Shown here piece after piece: positions 32,057 to 41,714 of a DNA stretch of 52,049 bases. The stretch comes from Agathobacter sp. (lineage in GTDB: Bacteria > Bacillota > Clostridia > Lachnospirales > Lachnospiraceae): the NCBI GenBank assembly GCA_017623935.1, contig JAGAOC010000010.1, positions 1-52,049 of the forward strand, in the 5' to 3' direction. The notes under the pieces were generated by a model. That model worked only from the letters and a program-made list of their open reading frames with translations, did no database searches and was not told where the DNA came from. Numbering within the stretch: the first letter of the stretch is position 1; every line of letters starts with the position of its first letter. A program made the translations under genes and the position numbers.

Positions 32057-32578
32057 ATGAAGAAGAATTTAATGTCAGTTGTTATTTTAGCGTTGGTATT
32101 AGCAAATTTTGTATTGACAGGACTGCTGGTGTTTACTATTATACCAGAGACAAGAAATGCCAATAAGATGATTGAAGCTGTATGTGCAGCCATCGATCTG
32201 GAGTTAAGTAGTGGGGTTACTACAGGAACTTCTAATATTCCGATTGATCAGATTGAGACATTCCAGATCAATGAAGGAGAGCCTATGACTATGAATCTTG
32301 CTTCTGATGATGGTAAGAATCATTATGTGGTAGTAAGTATTGCGCTTTCTATGAATATCAAGAGTGATGGCTATAAAGAGTATGGCGGAGCTACCGGTCT
32401 TCAGGCAAAAGAAGCGATTATTAAGAATAACATTAATACCATTGTCCGGAAATACACCAAGACTGAGTTTGATGAGAATATGTCTCAGGTTCAGAATGCG
32501 ATCCTGGCAGATATGCAGTCTCTCTTTGGCTCTGACTTTGTAGTAGGTGTAAACTTCGCAGAAGTTCAGACTGAGTAG
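32057..32578 (+). CDS. fliL: Flagellar basal body-associated protein FliL
   Basis: The 173-residue, single-pass membrane protein has an N-terminal helix ('SVVILALVLANFVLTGLLVF', about 6-26), a periplasmic FliL domain and 'DMQSLFGSDFVVGVNFAEV' near the end. FliL rings surround and stabilise the stators. Position between motB and fliM matches other Bacillota. Confidence 0.88.
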   Translation: MKKNLMSVVILALVLANFVLTGLLVFTIIPETRNANKMIEAVCAAIDLELSSGVTTGTSNIPIDQIETFQINEGEPMTMNLASDDGKNHYVVVSIALSMNIKSDGYKEYGGATGLQAKEAIIKNNINTIVRKYTKTEFDENMSQVQNAILADMQSLFGSDFVVGVNFAEVQTE

Positions 32579-32631
32579 TCTTTTCGGCAAGATTAAGGTA
32601 AAGAAAAGTGTTTGTAGGTGGTGATTGATAG

Positions 32632-33612
32632 ATGGGTGATGTTTTATCTCAAAATGAGATAGACAATTTGTTACAGGCCTTAAGCAGCGGAGAGTTAGAC
32701 GTAGAAGGAATAAAAGAACAAGATGAGAAACAGGTTAAAGATTACGATTTCGCCCGTCCATCTAAGTTTTCAAAAGAACATTTACGTACTCTGGAAATTA
32801 TTTTTGAGAATTACGGAAGACTTTTATCCACGAACCTTCCAGTTTATCTGCGTAAGAATGTGCAGGTAGAAGTTATGAACTCGGAAGCGGTTACATATGC
32901 GGAGTTTAGTAATGCGCTTTCAAACCCGGTATTATTGGGAATTATTGATTTTGAACCTCTTCAGGGAAATATCATTCTGGAAATGGCTTCTAACTTAGGA
33001 TATGCCATTGTGGATAGAATGTTAGGAGGAAGAGGAGAATCTTTAGAGAAAGTTCGAGAATTTTCGGAAATAGAGCGTTTGATCATAGAACGTATCTTTG
33101 TTGTTTGTGTGAATTTGATGTCAGAACCTTGGAAGAACGTATTAGAGATTCAACCAAGATTAGAGAGAATTGAGACCAATTCTCAGTTCGCACAGATCAT
33201 ATCTCCAAGTGAAATGATCGCGATCGTTACGATCAATATCAAGATCGGAGATGTAGAAGGACTTATAAATGTCTGTCTTCCATATTTGACTTTGGAAGAT
33301 GTAATTGATAAATTGAATACGAAATATTGGTATTCAAATTTGAAGAACAAGGATGAGACAGATTATTCTGATACCATTGAATATATGATTCAGAGAGCGA
33401 AGATCCCAGTTAAAGCAGTGCTTGGTAACAGTGTGCTTTCAGTTAATGATTTTGCGGCTTTACAGCCGGGAGATATCATTCGTTTGGATCGTAAGGTAGA
33501 AGATGAACTGGATATTTATGTTGGTAATATTCGTAAATTTACTGCATTACCTGGTTCTTCGGAGGATAAATATGCAGTAAGGATTACTTCGGTAATTAGA
33601 GAGGAGCAGTAA
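32632..33612 (+). CDS. fliM: Flagellar motor switch protein FliM
   Basis: The 326-residue C-ring protein has the N-terminal CheY-P-binding peptide 'LSQNEIDNLLQAL', a middle CheC-like domain ('GRLLSTNLPVYLR'), and a C-terminal SpoA domain ('VEDELDIYVGNIRKFTALPG'). Phospho-CheY binding reverses or stops rotation. Start ATG 32632 is preceded by GGTGGTG. FliY follows after 3 nt. Confidence 0.96.
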   Translation: MGDVLSQNEIDNLLQALSSGELDVEGIKEQDEKQVKDYDFARPSKFSKEHLRTLEIIFENYGRLLSTNLPVYLRKNVQVEVMNSEAVTYAEFSNALSNPVLLGIIDFEPLQGNIILEMASNLGYAIVDRMLGGRGESLEKVREFSEIERLIIERIFVVCVNLMSEPWKNVLEIQPRLERIETNSQFAQIISPSEMIAIVTINIKIGDVEGLINVCLPYLTLEDVIDKLNTKYWYSNLKNKDETDYSDTIEYMIQRAKIPVKAVLGNSVLSVNDFAALQPGDIIRLDRKVEDELDIYVGNIRKFTALPGSSEDKYAVRITSVIREEQ

Positions 33613-33615
33613 AGT

Positions 33616-34854
33616 ATGGACGGAGTTTTATCCCAAGAGGAAATTAACGCGTTGTTGAACCCTTCGGATGAAGGCGCTAATGGAGCGGGTGAAGAACTTT
33701 TAACAGAATCAGAAAAAGACGCCATTGGTGAAATTGGAAATATAAGCATGGGGACAGCTGCAACGACCCTGTTTTCTCTGGTTAACCGTAAGGTAGAGAT
33801 TTCAACTCCTGTGGTTTCTTATGGAACATGGGATGATATTGTTAAGAATTATGAACGTCCTTGTGTTTTTATCAGAATTGCATATACTGTTGGTTTGAAC
33901 GGAAGCAATATTCTGGTATTACGTGAGAATGATGTTAAGATCATTACAGACCTGATGATGGGTGGAGATGGTTTAAATACAGAGGATACTGAACTTGGCG
34001 AATTGCATTTAAGTGCGATCAGTGAAGCTATGAATCAGATGATGGGATCTTCTGCAACATCTCTGTCTTCTATGTTGAACAAGACGATCGATATCAGTCC
34101 ACCAATCGCAGACTTGATCGATCTGAAACAGAATATTGACGAGGGTGAGATCGCACAGTTCTTAACAGGACGTTTTGTAAAGGTTTCATTCCGTATGGAA
34201 ATTGGTGATCTGGTAGATAGTGAGATCATGCAGCTTTACCCTGTATCCTTTGCAAAAGAAATGTGTGAAGGCGTATCTTATACTATGGAAGCAGAGGCTA
34301 ATAGTATCGTAGAGCCTAAGAAAGAGAGCGCTCCTGCAGCTGCACCACAGCAGGCAGCAAGTCAGGCAGCACCACAACAGGCACCACAGGCTGCTCCACA
34401 GCAGATGGATCCACAGATGATGAATCAGGGAATGGGACAGCCAATGATGAATCAAGGATATGGCCAGCCAATGATGGGACAGCCAATGATGAATCAGGGA
34501 TATGCACAGCCAATGATGGGACAGCCAATGATGGGACAGCCAGTAAATGTTCAGCCGGCTCAGTTCCAGGCTTTCAATGGCAATGGGGCAATGAACTATC
34601 AGCCTGAGAATATCGATCTGATCATGGATGTACCTTTGGAAGTTACTGTTGAGTTAGGCAGAACTACCAAATCTATCTCAGATATTCTTGATTTTGGACC
34701 TGGTAAGATTATTGAATTAAATAAGATTGCCGGAGAACCAATTGATGTATTAGTTAATGGTAAGTATGTGGCAAAAGGAGAAGTAGTAGTCATCGAAGAA
34801 AGTTTCGGTGTCAGAATCACAGAGATCGTATCTCCTGGCCGCCCAATAGTATAG
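33616..34854 (+). CDS. fliY: Flagellar motor switch phosphatase FliY (CheC domain + FliN domain)
   Basis: The 412-residue protein has a FliM-like N-terminal peptide ('[13 protein letters not shown]'), a CheC-type phosphatase region with two conserved helices ('[18 protein letters not shown]', '[19 protein letters not shown]'), a Gln/Pro/Met-rich linker and a C-terminal FliN domain (the last ~75 residues). It hydrolyses phospho-CheY and completes the C-ring. No cheY follows, which is unusual; fliO comes next. The linker (about 240-310) is made of short repeats of '[13 protein letters not shown]' type. Confidence 0.95.
   Translation: MDGVLSQEEINALLNPSDEGANGAGEELLTESEKDAIGEIGNISMGTAATTLFSLVNRKVEISTPVVSYGTWDDIVKNYERPCVFIRIAYTVGLNGSNILVLRENDVKIITDLMMGGDGLNTEDTELGELHLSAISEAMNQMMGSSATSLSSMLNKTIDISPPIADLIDLKQNIDEGEIAQFLTGRFVKVSFRMEIGDLVDSEIMQLYPVSFAKEMCEGVSYTMEAEANSIVEPKKESAPAAAPQQAASQAAPQQAPQAAPQQMDPQMMNQGMGQPMMNQGYGQPMMGQPMMNQGYAQPMMGQPMMGQPVNVQPAQFQAFNGNGAMNYQPENIDLIMDVPLEVTVELGRTTKSISDILDFGPGKIIELNKIAGEPIDVLVNGKYVAKGEVVVIEESFGVRITEIVSPGRPIV
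34414..34543 (+). repeat. Short tandem repeats encoding the FliY linker
   Basis: Imperfect repeats based on CAGCCAATGATG and GGACAGCCA, with AATCARGGATATG in between, encode Gly-Gln-Pro-Met-Met-rich linker units. Length variation by slippage is likely between strains. Confidence 0.75.
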
Positions 34855-34863
34855 GAAGGTTAT

Positions 34864-35244
34864 ATGCTTTTATCATCTTCATTAGAGAACTTTCTGCAGC
34901 TAATAGGTGCACTTTTGATATTTGCATTTGTTTTGCTGGTTACCTATCTTGTAACCAAATGGATGGGTGGATTTCAGAATACTCGAACTAACAATAAGAA
35001 CTTAAAAGTGATTGAAACGATTTCAGTAGGACCAAATAAAATGATCTCCCTGATTCAATCAGGGGAGGTCTTTCTGGTGGTCTCCATCGGGAAAGAAGAA
35101 GTTCATTTATTGGCGCAACTTACGAGAGAGCAGCTTACAGACTTTTCATTTGAAGAGACTGCGGCGGGAAATACGTTTTCTCAGGAATCATTTCAAGAGA
35201 TTTTTACAAAGCTGAAAGAGAAATTACCAAAGAAGCAGGGTTAA
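34864..35244 (+). CDS. fliO: Flagellar biosynthetic protein FliO/FliZ
   Basis: The 126-residue protein has a short periplasmic N-terminus, a membrane helix ('ALLIFAFVLLVTYLVTKWM', about 18-36) and a cytoplasmic FliO domain ('NLKVIETISVGPNKMISLIQ'). FliO helps assemble the FliP ring at the export gate. Its location directly before fliP supports the assignment. Start ATG 34864 has GGAAGG upstream. Confidence 0.88.
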   Translation: MLLSSSLENFLQLIGALLIFAFVLLVTYLVTKWMGGFQNTRTNNKNLKVIETISVGPNKMISLIQSGEVFLVVSIGKEEVHLLAQLTREQLTDFSFEETAAGNTFSQESFQEIFTKLKEKLPKKQG

Positions 35245-35245
35245 G

Positions 35246-36124
35246 ATGAGTAAAGGAAAACGCTTTTACTGCACAGCATCGTTTCTGTTTGCCTGTGCAG
35301 TTCTTATTTTTACACTATTTACATATTCAGGAAAGTCAGTAGAGGCCTATGCGGCAGATATTGATACAAGCGGTGTATCGGATATCGATACCAGTGGTCT
35401 TACAGATGTGAAAGATCCAGACAGCAGTGAAAGTGATGATGCGAATTATCGAACAGACGATTCTGACGGACTTTCCATTATATATAATAACGATTCCGGC
35501 AGTGTAACAACTACGGTTCGTATGTTTTTAGTATTGACAATTTTATCGTTGGCACCATCGCTTTTGATCATGCTGACGTCTTTTACCAGGATTATTATTG
35601 TTCTTCACTTTGTCAGAACAGCCATTGGTACCCAGTCATCACCACCGAACCAGGTATTGATTGGACTGGCTTTGTTTTTGACATTTTTTATTATGTGGCC
35701 AACTTTTGAAGAGATCAATACTACCGCGATCCAGCCTTTTGAAGCAGGGGAGATTACCCAGGAAGAGGCTTTTGCAGCGGCAGAGATTCCACTTCGAGAG
35801 TTCATGTATGGAGAAACTCAGGAGAAAGACTTGAAAGTGTTTGTAGACATCTCTGGGGAGACTTATGAATCCTATGATGATGTTCCATTTACTACGCTGG
35901 TTCCAGCCTTTATCTTAAGCGAGTTAAGAACCGCTTTTATTATGGGCTTTTTAATATATATTCCATTTATCGTAATCGATATGGTCGTATCTTCGGTACT
36001 TATGTCAATGGGTATGATGATGCTGCCCCCGACGACGATCTCGTTGCCCTTTAAGATATTACTCTTTATATTGGCAGATGGATGGAACCTGATCGTGGAG
36101 TCAGTTGTACAAACGTTTATGTGA
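35246..36124 (+). CDS. fliP: Flagellar export gate protein FliP
   Basis: The 292-residue protein has an N-terminal signal sequence ('FLFACAVLIFTLFTYSG', about 13-30), an acidic segment with duplicated 'DIDTSG' units (about 40-60), and the FliP core with four membrane helices ('TSFTRIIIVLHFVRTAIG', 'SELRTAFIMGFLIYIPFIVIDMV' in part, 'GMMMLPPTTISLPFK'). FliP forms the pentameric export gate with FliQ and FliR. Start ATG 35246 is 1 nt after the fliO stop. Confidence 0.96.
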   Translation: MSKGKRFYCTASFLFACAVLIFTLFTYSGKSVEAYAADIDTSGVSDIDTSGLTDVKDPDSSESDDANYRTDDSDGLSIIYNNDSGSVTTTVRMFLVLTILSLAPSLLIMLTSFTRIIIVLHFVRTAIGTQSSPPNQVLIGLALFLTFFIMWPTFEEINTTAIQPFEAGEITQEEAFAAAEIPLREFMYGETQEKDLKVFVDISGETYESYDDVPFTTLVPAFILSELRTAFIMGFLIYIPFIVIDMVVSSVLMSMGMMMLPPTTISLPFKILLFILADGWNLIVESVVQTFM

Positions 36125-36137
36125 CGAGGTAAGTTTT

Positions 36138-36416
36138 ATGATTACAGAAGAAGCAGTTTTGGACATTGCAACAGACGCTATTTACACCATTATCATTACA
36201 GCAGCACCATTACTTTTGGTTTCTCTGATCGTTGGTTTGATCATCAGTATTTTTCAGACGGTTACATCCATTCAGGAGCAGACACTTACTTTTGTGCCAA
36301 AGATCTTATGTGTTTTTGCGGTAATGATCCTTTGTGGTTCCTGGATGTTGAACAATATGAAGGATTTTATGGTAGAATTGTGGTCTAACTTCAGTTATTA
36401 TCTGAGTATGGGATAA
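36138..36416 (+). CDS. fliQ: Flagellar export gate protein FliQ
   Basis: The 92-residue membrane protein has two helices ('APLLLVSLIVGLIISIFQTV', 'ILCVFAVMILCGSWML') and the family sequence 'TSIQEQTLTFVPK'. ATG 36138 gives the normal FliQ length and 'MITEEAVLDIA'; the in-frame start 11 codons upstream lies inside fliP and has no good support. It is followed by fliR after 2 nt. Confidence 0.95.
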   Translation: MITEEAVLDIATDAIYTIIITAAPLLLVSLIVGLIISIFQTVTSIQEQTLTFVPKILCVFAVMILCGSWMLNNMKDFMVELWSNFSYYLSMG

Positions 36417-36418
36417 AT

Positions 36419-37204
36419 ATGTTGGAATTTAGCTTTACAGTAGAAAATTTTGAATACTGGCTGTTGATTTTAGTCAGGATCTCAGCCTTTTTTGTTTCAG
36501 CACCATTGTTTAGTGAGAAAGCAATTCCGAACAAGGTAAAGATAGGGTTAGCTGCCTGTATTACCATTCTTTTATATGGAGTGGTAGACAGACCCGTTTT
36601 GGAATATGAGACCGTAGTTGGGTACGCAATAATTTTAGTGAAAGAGGGAATTACAGGGTTGCTCATTGGATTTGCTGCAAGTATCTGTAATTCTATTGTT
36701 TTGTTTGCAGGTAATATCATTGATATGGACATTGGTCTGTCCATGGCAAGTGAATTTAATCCTGATATGAATACCCAGATCACGATCTCAGGAAATCTCT
36801 ACTATTATGTGATTTTCTTGTTGCTGATCATTTCGGATATGCATTTGTATATTTTAAGGGCGTTGTGCGATTCCTACCAGGTGGTTCCGATCAATGGAGT
36901 CGCTTTTCAGTGGGATCACCTTTTGAATACTATGGTGCGTTTTATGGGAGATCTGTTTACGATCGGTTTTCGTATTTTTCTTCCGTATTTTGCCTGTATT
37001 ATGATCTTAAACTGTATTCTGGGAATTATGGCAAAGGTAGCGCCTCAGATGAATATGTTTTCAATCGGTATGCAGCTAAAAGTCTTAGTTGGTCTGGTTG
37101 TAATGCTGTTAGTAGTATTCCTGTTCCCAAGAGTGGCAGAGTACATTTATGATGAGATTCGATTAATGGTGGTGTTAATTATTGAAGGACTTTATGAACC
37201 ATGA
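36419..37204 (+). CDS. fliR: Flagellar export gate protein FliR
   Basis: The 261-residue membrane protein has six to seven predicted helices, with 'VRISAFFVSAPLFSEKAIPNKVKIGLA' near the N-terminus and 'KVAPQMNMFSIGMQLKVLVGL' near the C-terminus, both FliR landmarks. It completes the FliPQR gate. Its 3' end overlaps flhB by 11 nt. Confidence 0.96.
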   Translation: MLEFSFTVENFEYWLLILVRISAFFVSAPLFSEKAIPNKVKIGLAACITILLYGVVDRPVLEYETVVGYAIILVKEGITGLLIGFAASICNSIVLFAGNIIDMDIGLSMASEFNPDMNTQITISGNLYYYVIFLLLIISDMHLYILRALCDSYQVVPINGVAFQWDHLLNTMVRFMGDLFTIGFRIFLPYFACIMILNCILGIMAKVAPQMNMFSIGMQLKVLVGLVVMLLVVFLFPRVAEYIYDEIRLMVVLIIEGLYEP

Positions 37205-38330
37205 AATTGAATATAAATTAAAAATACGTTATAATTTACAGTGGTTTGCTGAAGGGGAAGGCGGAGAGAAGACAGAACCTGCTACCCAGAAGAAATTAAA
37301 AGATGCCAGAGATGACGGTAAGGTAGCAAAAAGTAAGGACATTGGCGATGCAGTAAGTCTTTTTGTGTTGTTTCTCGTGCTTAAGATCTTTATGTCTTTT
37401 CTTGGAGAGAATATGGTAGGAATCTATACCTATGTTTTTTCCAGACTGGATGATTTTGTGAACCTGAATCCGAAGGGGCTGGAAGTGTCCATTGCGTCAG
37501 GTTTTATATCAGATATCCTTGTGAAGATCATTATCATGGTAATTCCATTTTTTCTCTTTGGTTTTGTTATTGCATTTCTGGTGGGAGTCATTCAGGTTGG
37601 ATGGAATATTTCTGCAAAACCTATGGAGCCGAAGCTGTCAAAATTTAATCCAATTAACGGATTTAAAAGAATTTTTTCAAAAGATTCAATTTTTGAATTA
37701 ATTAAAGCAATTATAAAAATTGGTTTGATTATATATATTTCTTATACTTCCATTGTGGATCAGGCAAACAACCTTTTCATTTTATATGATATTTCCTTAA
37801 ATCAGGCAGTGGCTTTGGTAGGAGACATTATCCTGAATGTGGGAATGAAGATCAGTGCAGTCTATCTAGTAGTTGGTGCGGTGGATCTGTTTTACCAGAA
37901 GCACAAATTTAAAGAAGACATGAAGATGACCAAGCAGGAAGTAAAAGACGAATATAAAAATACGGAAGGTGATCCTCAGATCAAAGGAAAGATCCGTAGA
38001 AGAATGCAGGAATCCTCTCAGCGTCGTATGATGCAGGATGTTCCTAAGGCGGATGTGGTCATTACTAACCCGACCCATTTTGCTGTTGCTCTGCAATATG
38101 ATGCCCAAGTCAGTACGGCTCCGATCGTTCTGGCAAAAGGTGAAGATTACCTGGCTATGAAGATCAAAGAGATCGCCAGAGAGAACCAGGTAGAGATCGT
38201 TGAGAATAAACCTCTGGCAAGAATGTTATATCATAATGTGGATATTGGCGCCGAGATTCCGCCGGAACTGTATCAGGCAGTCGCGGAAGTATTGGCAGCT
38301 GTATATAGAATCAAACATCCAAATGGATAA
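37194..38330 (+). CDS. flhB: Flagellar export specificity switch protein FlhB
   Basis: The 378-residue membrane protein switches export from hook to filament substrates. It has the N-terminal 'EGGEKTEPATQKKLKDARDDG' (in part) typical of FlhB, four membrane helices (about 40-210), and the autocleavage motif NPTH (N292-H295) in 'VITNPTHFAVAL'. ATG 37194 is preferred over the in-frame TTG at 37182 inside fliR because AAGGA lies just upstream. FlhA follows after 21 nt. Confidence 0.95.
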   Translation: MNHEIEYKLKIRYNLQWFAEGEGGEKTEPATQKKLKDARDDGKVAKSKDIGDAVSLFVLFLVLKIFMSFLGENMVGIYTYVFSRLDDFVNLNPKGLEVSIASGFISDILVKIIIMVIPFFLFGFVIAFLVGVIQVGWNISAKPMEPKLSKFNPINGFKRIFSKDSIFELIKAIIKIGLIIYISYTSIVDQANNLFILYDISLNQAVALVGDIILNVGMKISAVYLVVGAVDLFYQKHKFKEDMKMTKQEVKDEYKNTEGDPQIKGKIRRRMQESSQRRMMQDVPKADVVITNPTHFAVALQYDAQVSTAPIVLAKGEDYLAMKIKEIARENQVEIVENKPLARMLYHNVDIGAEIPPELYQAVAEVLAAVYRIKHPNG

Positions 38331-38351
38331 AAGTAGGATAGAAAGGAGGAA

Positions 38352-40394
38352 ATGAATATGCTGAAGAAAGCGGACGTCGGAGTAGGTGTATATTTATTAG
38401 CAGCAATTGTTTTCTTCATTATACCAATTCCTTCTATACTCCTTGACGTAATGTTGGCAATCAATATTTCTCTTGCCCTCATTATTTTGTTCAACGTTTT
38501 ATTTGTAAAAGAAGTTCTGGATATGTCTTTCTTCCCAACATTACTGTTGTTCACGACTATTTTCAGAATTGCATTGAACGTATCTTCCACACGACTTATC
38601 CTTTCAACCGGAGATCCAGGTAACGTTGTTGCTACCTTCGGTGAATTCGTAGGTGGTGGAGATCTGGTAATCGGAACTATTGTATTCGTTATTTTGATCT
38701 TGATCCAGTTCATGGTAATCAATAAAGGTTCCGAACGAATTTCAGAAGTAACTGCTCGATTTACACTGGATGCTATGCCTGGTAAACAGATGGCCATCGA
38801 TGCAGACTTAAATACTGGGGCTATCACAGACCAGCAGGCAAAAGAGCGTCGTGACAAGATCCAAAAGGAAGCAAGTTTCTTTGGTTCCATGGATGGTGCG
38901 ACAAAGTACGTTAAGGGAGATGCAACAGCAGGTCTGATCATTACCGTCATCAACTTAGTTGGTGGTACTATCATGGGTATCATGTATCAGGATATGGAAT
39001 TTGCTGATGCTATCATGAAGTATGGTATCCTTACCATCGGTGATGGTCTGGTATCCCAGATCCCTTCTTTATGTATTTCTCTTGCTACCGGTATCCTGGT
39101 AACAAAAGGATCTAATGAGGCAGACTTTAGTGGAATCCTTATCAAACAGCTCTTTGGTATTCCACAGGTACTTATGATCGTAGGTATCGTTCTGATCTTC
39201 CTTGGATTCTTTACTCCATTACAGACATGGTTATTCTTAGGTCTGGGTGTGATCTTTATTATTGCATCCCGAGGAATCGGCAAGGAAATGGAAGTGGAGC
39301 ATATAGAGGAAGAAGTCGCCCAAAGCGAGTCAGACGCGGAAGAAATACGAAAGCCCGAGAACGTGGTTTCCCTGCTTCAGGTAGATCCGATCGAGCTGGA
39401 ATTTGGTTATGGTATCATTCCGCTTGCCGACGTAAACCAAGGTGGAGACTTACTTGATCGAGTTGTCATGATCAGACGTCAGATAGCTCTTGAATTAGGT
39501 ACGGTAGTTCCAATTATCCGATTAAGAGATAATATTCAGTTGAACCCGAACCAGTATATTATTAAGATTAAAGGTATCCAGGTAACAGAAGGTGAAGTAT
39601 TGTTTGATCACTACATGGCAATGAATCCTGGATTTGTAGAAGAGGAGATCACAGGTATCCCGACTTTTGAACCATCTTTCCATCTGCCTGCACTTTGGAT
39701 CACAGAGTCACAGAGAGAAAGAGCAGAAAGTCTTGGCTATACAGTAGTAGATCCACCTTCTATCATTGCAACTCATCTGACCGAAGTGATCAGAGAGCAC
39801 ATAGCAGAACTGTTGACAAGACAGGATGTACAGGGATTGGTAAACAACTTAAAAGAGTCCAATCCGGTATTGGTGGACGAACTTATACCAAAATTGCTTG
39901 GTCTTGGTGAAGTCCAGAAAGTATTACAGAATTTACTGCAGGAGGGCATCTCTATTCGAGATCTGCTTACTATTTTTGAAACGTTGGCGGATCATGCACA
40001 AGCAACCAGAGATACAGATGTCTTAACTGAGTATGTAAGACAGAGCTTAAAACGTGCTATCTCCAACCGGTTCTTCCCACCAAATGAGACCACCAGCGTG
40101 GTTACACTTGATCCGAAGGTAGAACAGGAGATCATGTCCTCTGTAAAACAGACAGAGCAGGGAGCATACCTGACCTTAGATCCAGAGAAGACAAAGGCAA
40201 TTATGGGTTCTGTTGAGACAGAAATAGGAAAACTGGAGAGTCTGGGCAAGAGTCCTATCATTATTACCTCTCCAATTGTTAGAATGTACTTTAAGAAGCT
40301 GACAGAAGATTATTATAGGGATTTGATCGTCATATCATATAATGAGGTTGAATCTAATATCGAACTCCAATCAGTAGGGATGGTGACAGCATAA
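38352..40394 (+). CDS. flhA: Flagellar export gate protein FlhA
   Basis: The 680-residue protein has an N-terminal membrane part with about eight helices (about 10-320) carrying the family signature 'RIALNVSSTRLILSTGDPG', and a C-terminal cytoplasmic domain (from about 350) that forms a nonameric ring and binds chaperone-substrate complexes ('YGIIPLADVNQGGDLLDRVVMIRRQ', partly quoted). Length is normal. Start ATG 38352 has AGGAGG 6 nt upstream. Confidence 0.97.
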   Translation: MNMLKKADVGVGVYLLAAIVFFIIPIPSILLDVMLAINISLALIILFNVLFVKEVLDMSFFPTLLLFTTIFRIALNVSSTRLILSTGDPGNVVATFGEFVGGGDLVIGTIVFVILILIQFMVINKGSERISEVTARFTLDAMPGKQMAIDADLNTGAITDQQAKERRDKIQKEASFFGSMDGATKYVKGDATAGLIITVINLVGGTIMGIMYQDMEFADAIMKYGILTIGDGLVSQIPSLCISLATGILVTKGSNEADFSGILIKQLFGIPQVLMIVGIVLIFLGFFTPLQTWLFLGLGVIFIIASRGIGKEMEVEHIEEEVAQSESDAEEIRKPENVVSLLQVDPIELEFGYGIIPLADVNQGGDLLDRVVMIRRQIALELGTVVPIIRLRDNIQLNPNQYIIKIKGIQVTEGEVLFDHYMAMNPGFVEEEITGIPTFEPSFHLPALWITESQRERAESLGYTVVDPPSIIATHLTEVIREHIAELLTRQDVQGLVNNLKESNPVLVDELIPKLLGLGEVQKVLQNLLQEGISIRDLLTIFETLADHAQATRDTDVLTEYVRQSLKRAISNRFFPPNETTSVVTLDPKVEQEIMSSVKQTEQGAYLTLDPEKTKAIMGSVETEIGKLESLGKSPIIITSPIVRMYFKKLTEDYYRDLIVISYNEVESNIELQSVGMVTA

Positions 40395-41711
40395 ATGACG
40401 ATAAATAAATTTCAGGGAAAAACGAAAGAAGAAGCAATTGAAAAAGCCAAGATCGAGTTTGGACCTAATGCGGTGATCATGAATGTAAAAGAAGTTAAAC
40501 CGAAGGGATTTTTTAGTATTTTTAAATCCACTACATACGAAGTGACTGCAGCAATGGAAGAGAAGGAGAGATTCTCCAGTGCTTCTCAGTTTACAGGATT
40601 GCAGTCTCAGGGGATGCAGAATACAACAGGAACTTTAAATACGTCGACAACCGGTGTTCGGGACAGTATTAATTATGCGGCAGATGAACAGATCACACTG
40701 CCTGTACAGGAACCTGTTCCGGAACCAAAACCAGCTTTTACTCCGGAAATCAAGAAGATGAAAAATATTTTACCAAAAGAAGAAGAACGTTATTCCTCCA
40801 GTGGCAAAAAGATCGAAGAGAGACTGGATACTCTTTCCAATATGTTAGAGGAAAGATTAGGCGTTGCCCAGAAAGAAAAAGAAGAAGAGAATGCAGCTTC
40901 CAGAAAACAAAGCTCAGAAGAATTGCATTTTATCAGGATCCTTTATAATACTTTGATCACAAATGAAGTAAATGAGAAATATGTAAATGAGATCTTAAGT
41001 GAAATGGAACGTTTTATGCGTCCAGGAAACAACGTAGATGTGATCTTATCTAATGTATATCAGAAACTCATTCTTCGTTTTGGAGAACCGAATATTATTT
41101 CCATGGAAGGAAATAAGCCTAAGGTTATCTTTTTTGTTGGACCAACAGGTGTTGGTAAGACCACAAGTATTGCTAAGATCGCGTCAAAATACAAAGTAGA
41201 TGAAAATAAAAAAGTTGCATTTATTACAGCGGATACATATAGGATCGCTGCAACAGAGCAGCTTCGCGTGTATGCCAATATTTTGGATGCACCAATTTCC
41301 ATCGTCTATAAGGCAGATGAGTTAAATGACGCTGTTGCGAGATTGTCAGAGTATGACCTTATTTTTGTAGATACTGCTGGATTTTCTCATAAGAATACAG
41401 CCCAGAAGGAAGATATCAAAAATCTTATCCATGGCTTAGATTCTGAATATGAAAGCGAAGTCTATCTTGTGTTAAGCGCCACTACAAAATATAACGATCT
41501 GAAAGATATTGTAGATATGTATCATGAAATTTCGGATTATAAACTGATCTTCACGAAATTAGATGAGACATCCTGCTATGGTAATATCTTGAACATTAAA
41601 TTATATGCAGGTGCAGATCTTTCATATGTAACCACAGGACAGAATGTGCCAGATGATCTTGAAGTATTTGATACACAGAAAATTGTGAAGCAGCTTTTAG
41701 GAGGCAAATAA
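40395..41711 (+). CDS. flhF: Flagellar biosynthesis GTPase FlhF (SRP-like)
   Basis: The 438-residue protein positions flagella and has an N-terminal basic/B domain ('KFQGKTKEEAIEKAKIEFG'), a middle linker, an N domain and an SRP54-type GTPase domain: G1 'GPTGVGKTTS' (249-258), 'ADTYRIAATEQL', 'DTAGFSHKN' and 'FTKLDET'. The start ATG immediately follows the flhA stop codon, with coupled translation. It works with FlhG. Confidence 0.95.
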   Translation: MTINKFQGKTKEEAIEKAKIEFGPNAVIMNVKEVKPKGFFSIFKSTTYEVTAAMEEKERFSSASQFTGLQSQGMQNTTGTLNTSTTGVRDSINYAADEQITLPVQEPVPEPKPAFTPEIKKMKNILPKEEERYSSSGKKIEERLDTLSNMLEERLGVAQKEKEEENAASRKQSSEELHFIRILYNTLITNEVNEKYVNEILSEMERFMRPGNNVDVILSNVYQKLILRFGEPNIISMEGNKPKVIFFVGPTGVGKTTSIAKIASKYKVDENKKVAFITADTYRIAATEQLRVYANILDAPISIVYKADELNDAVARLSEYDLIFVDTAGFSHKNTAQKEDIKNLIHGLDSEYESEVYLVLSATTKYNDLKDIVDMYHEISDYKLIFTKLDETSCYGNILNIKLYAGADLSYVTTGQNVPDDLEVFDTQKIVKQLLGGK

Positions 41712-41714
41712 TAT

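Noticed and set aside
34186-34528. Minus-strand open frames opposite the FliY linker
   Set aside because: They arise from the low-complexity repeats on the plus strand and have Ser/Leu/Trp-rich nonsense composition.
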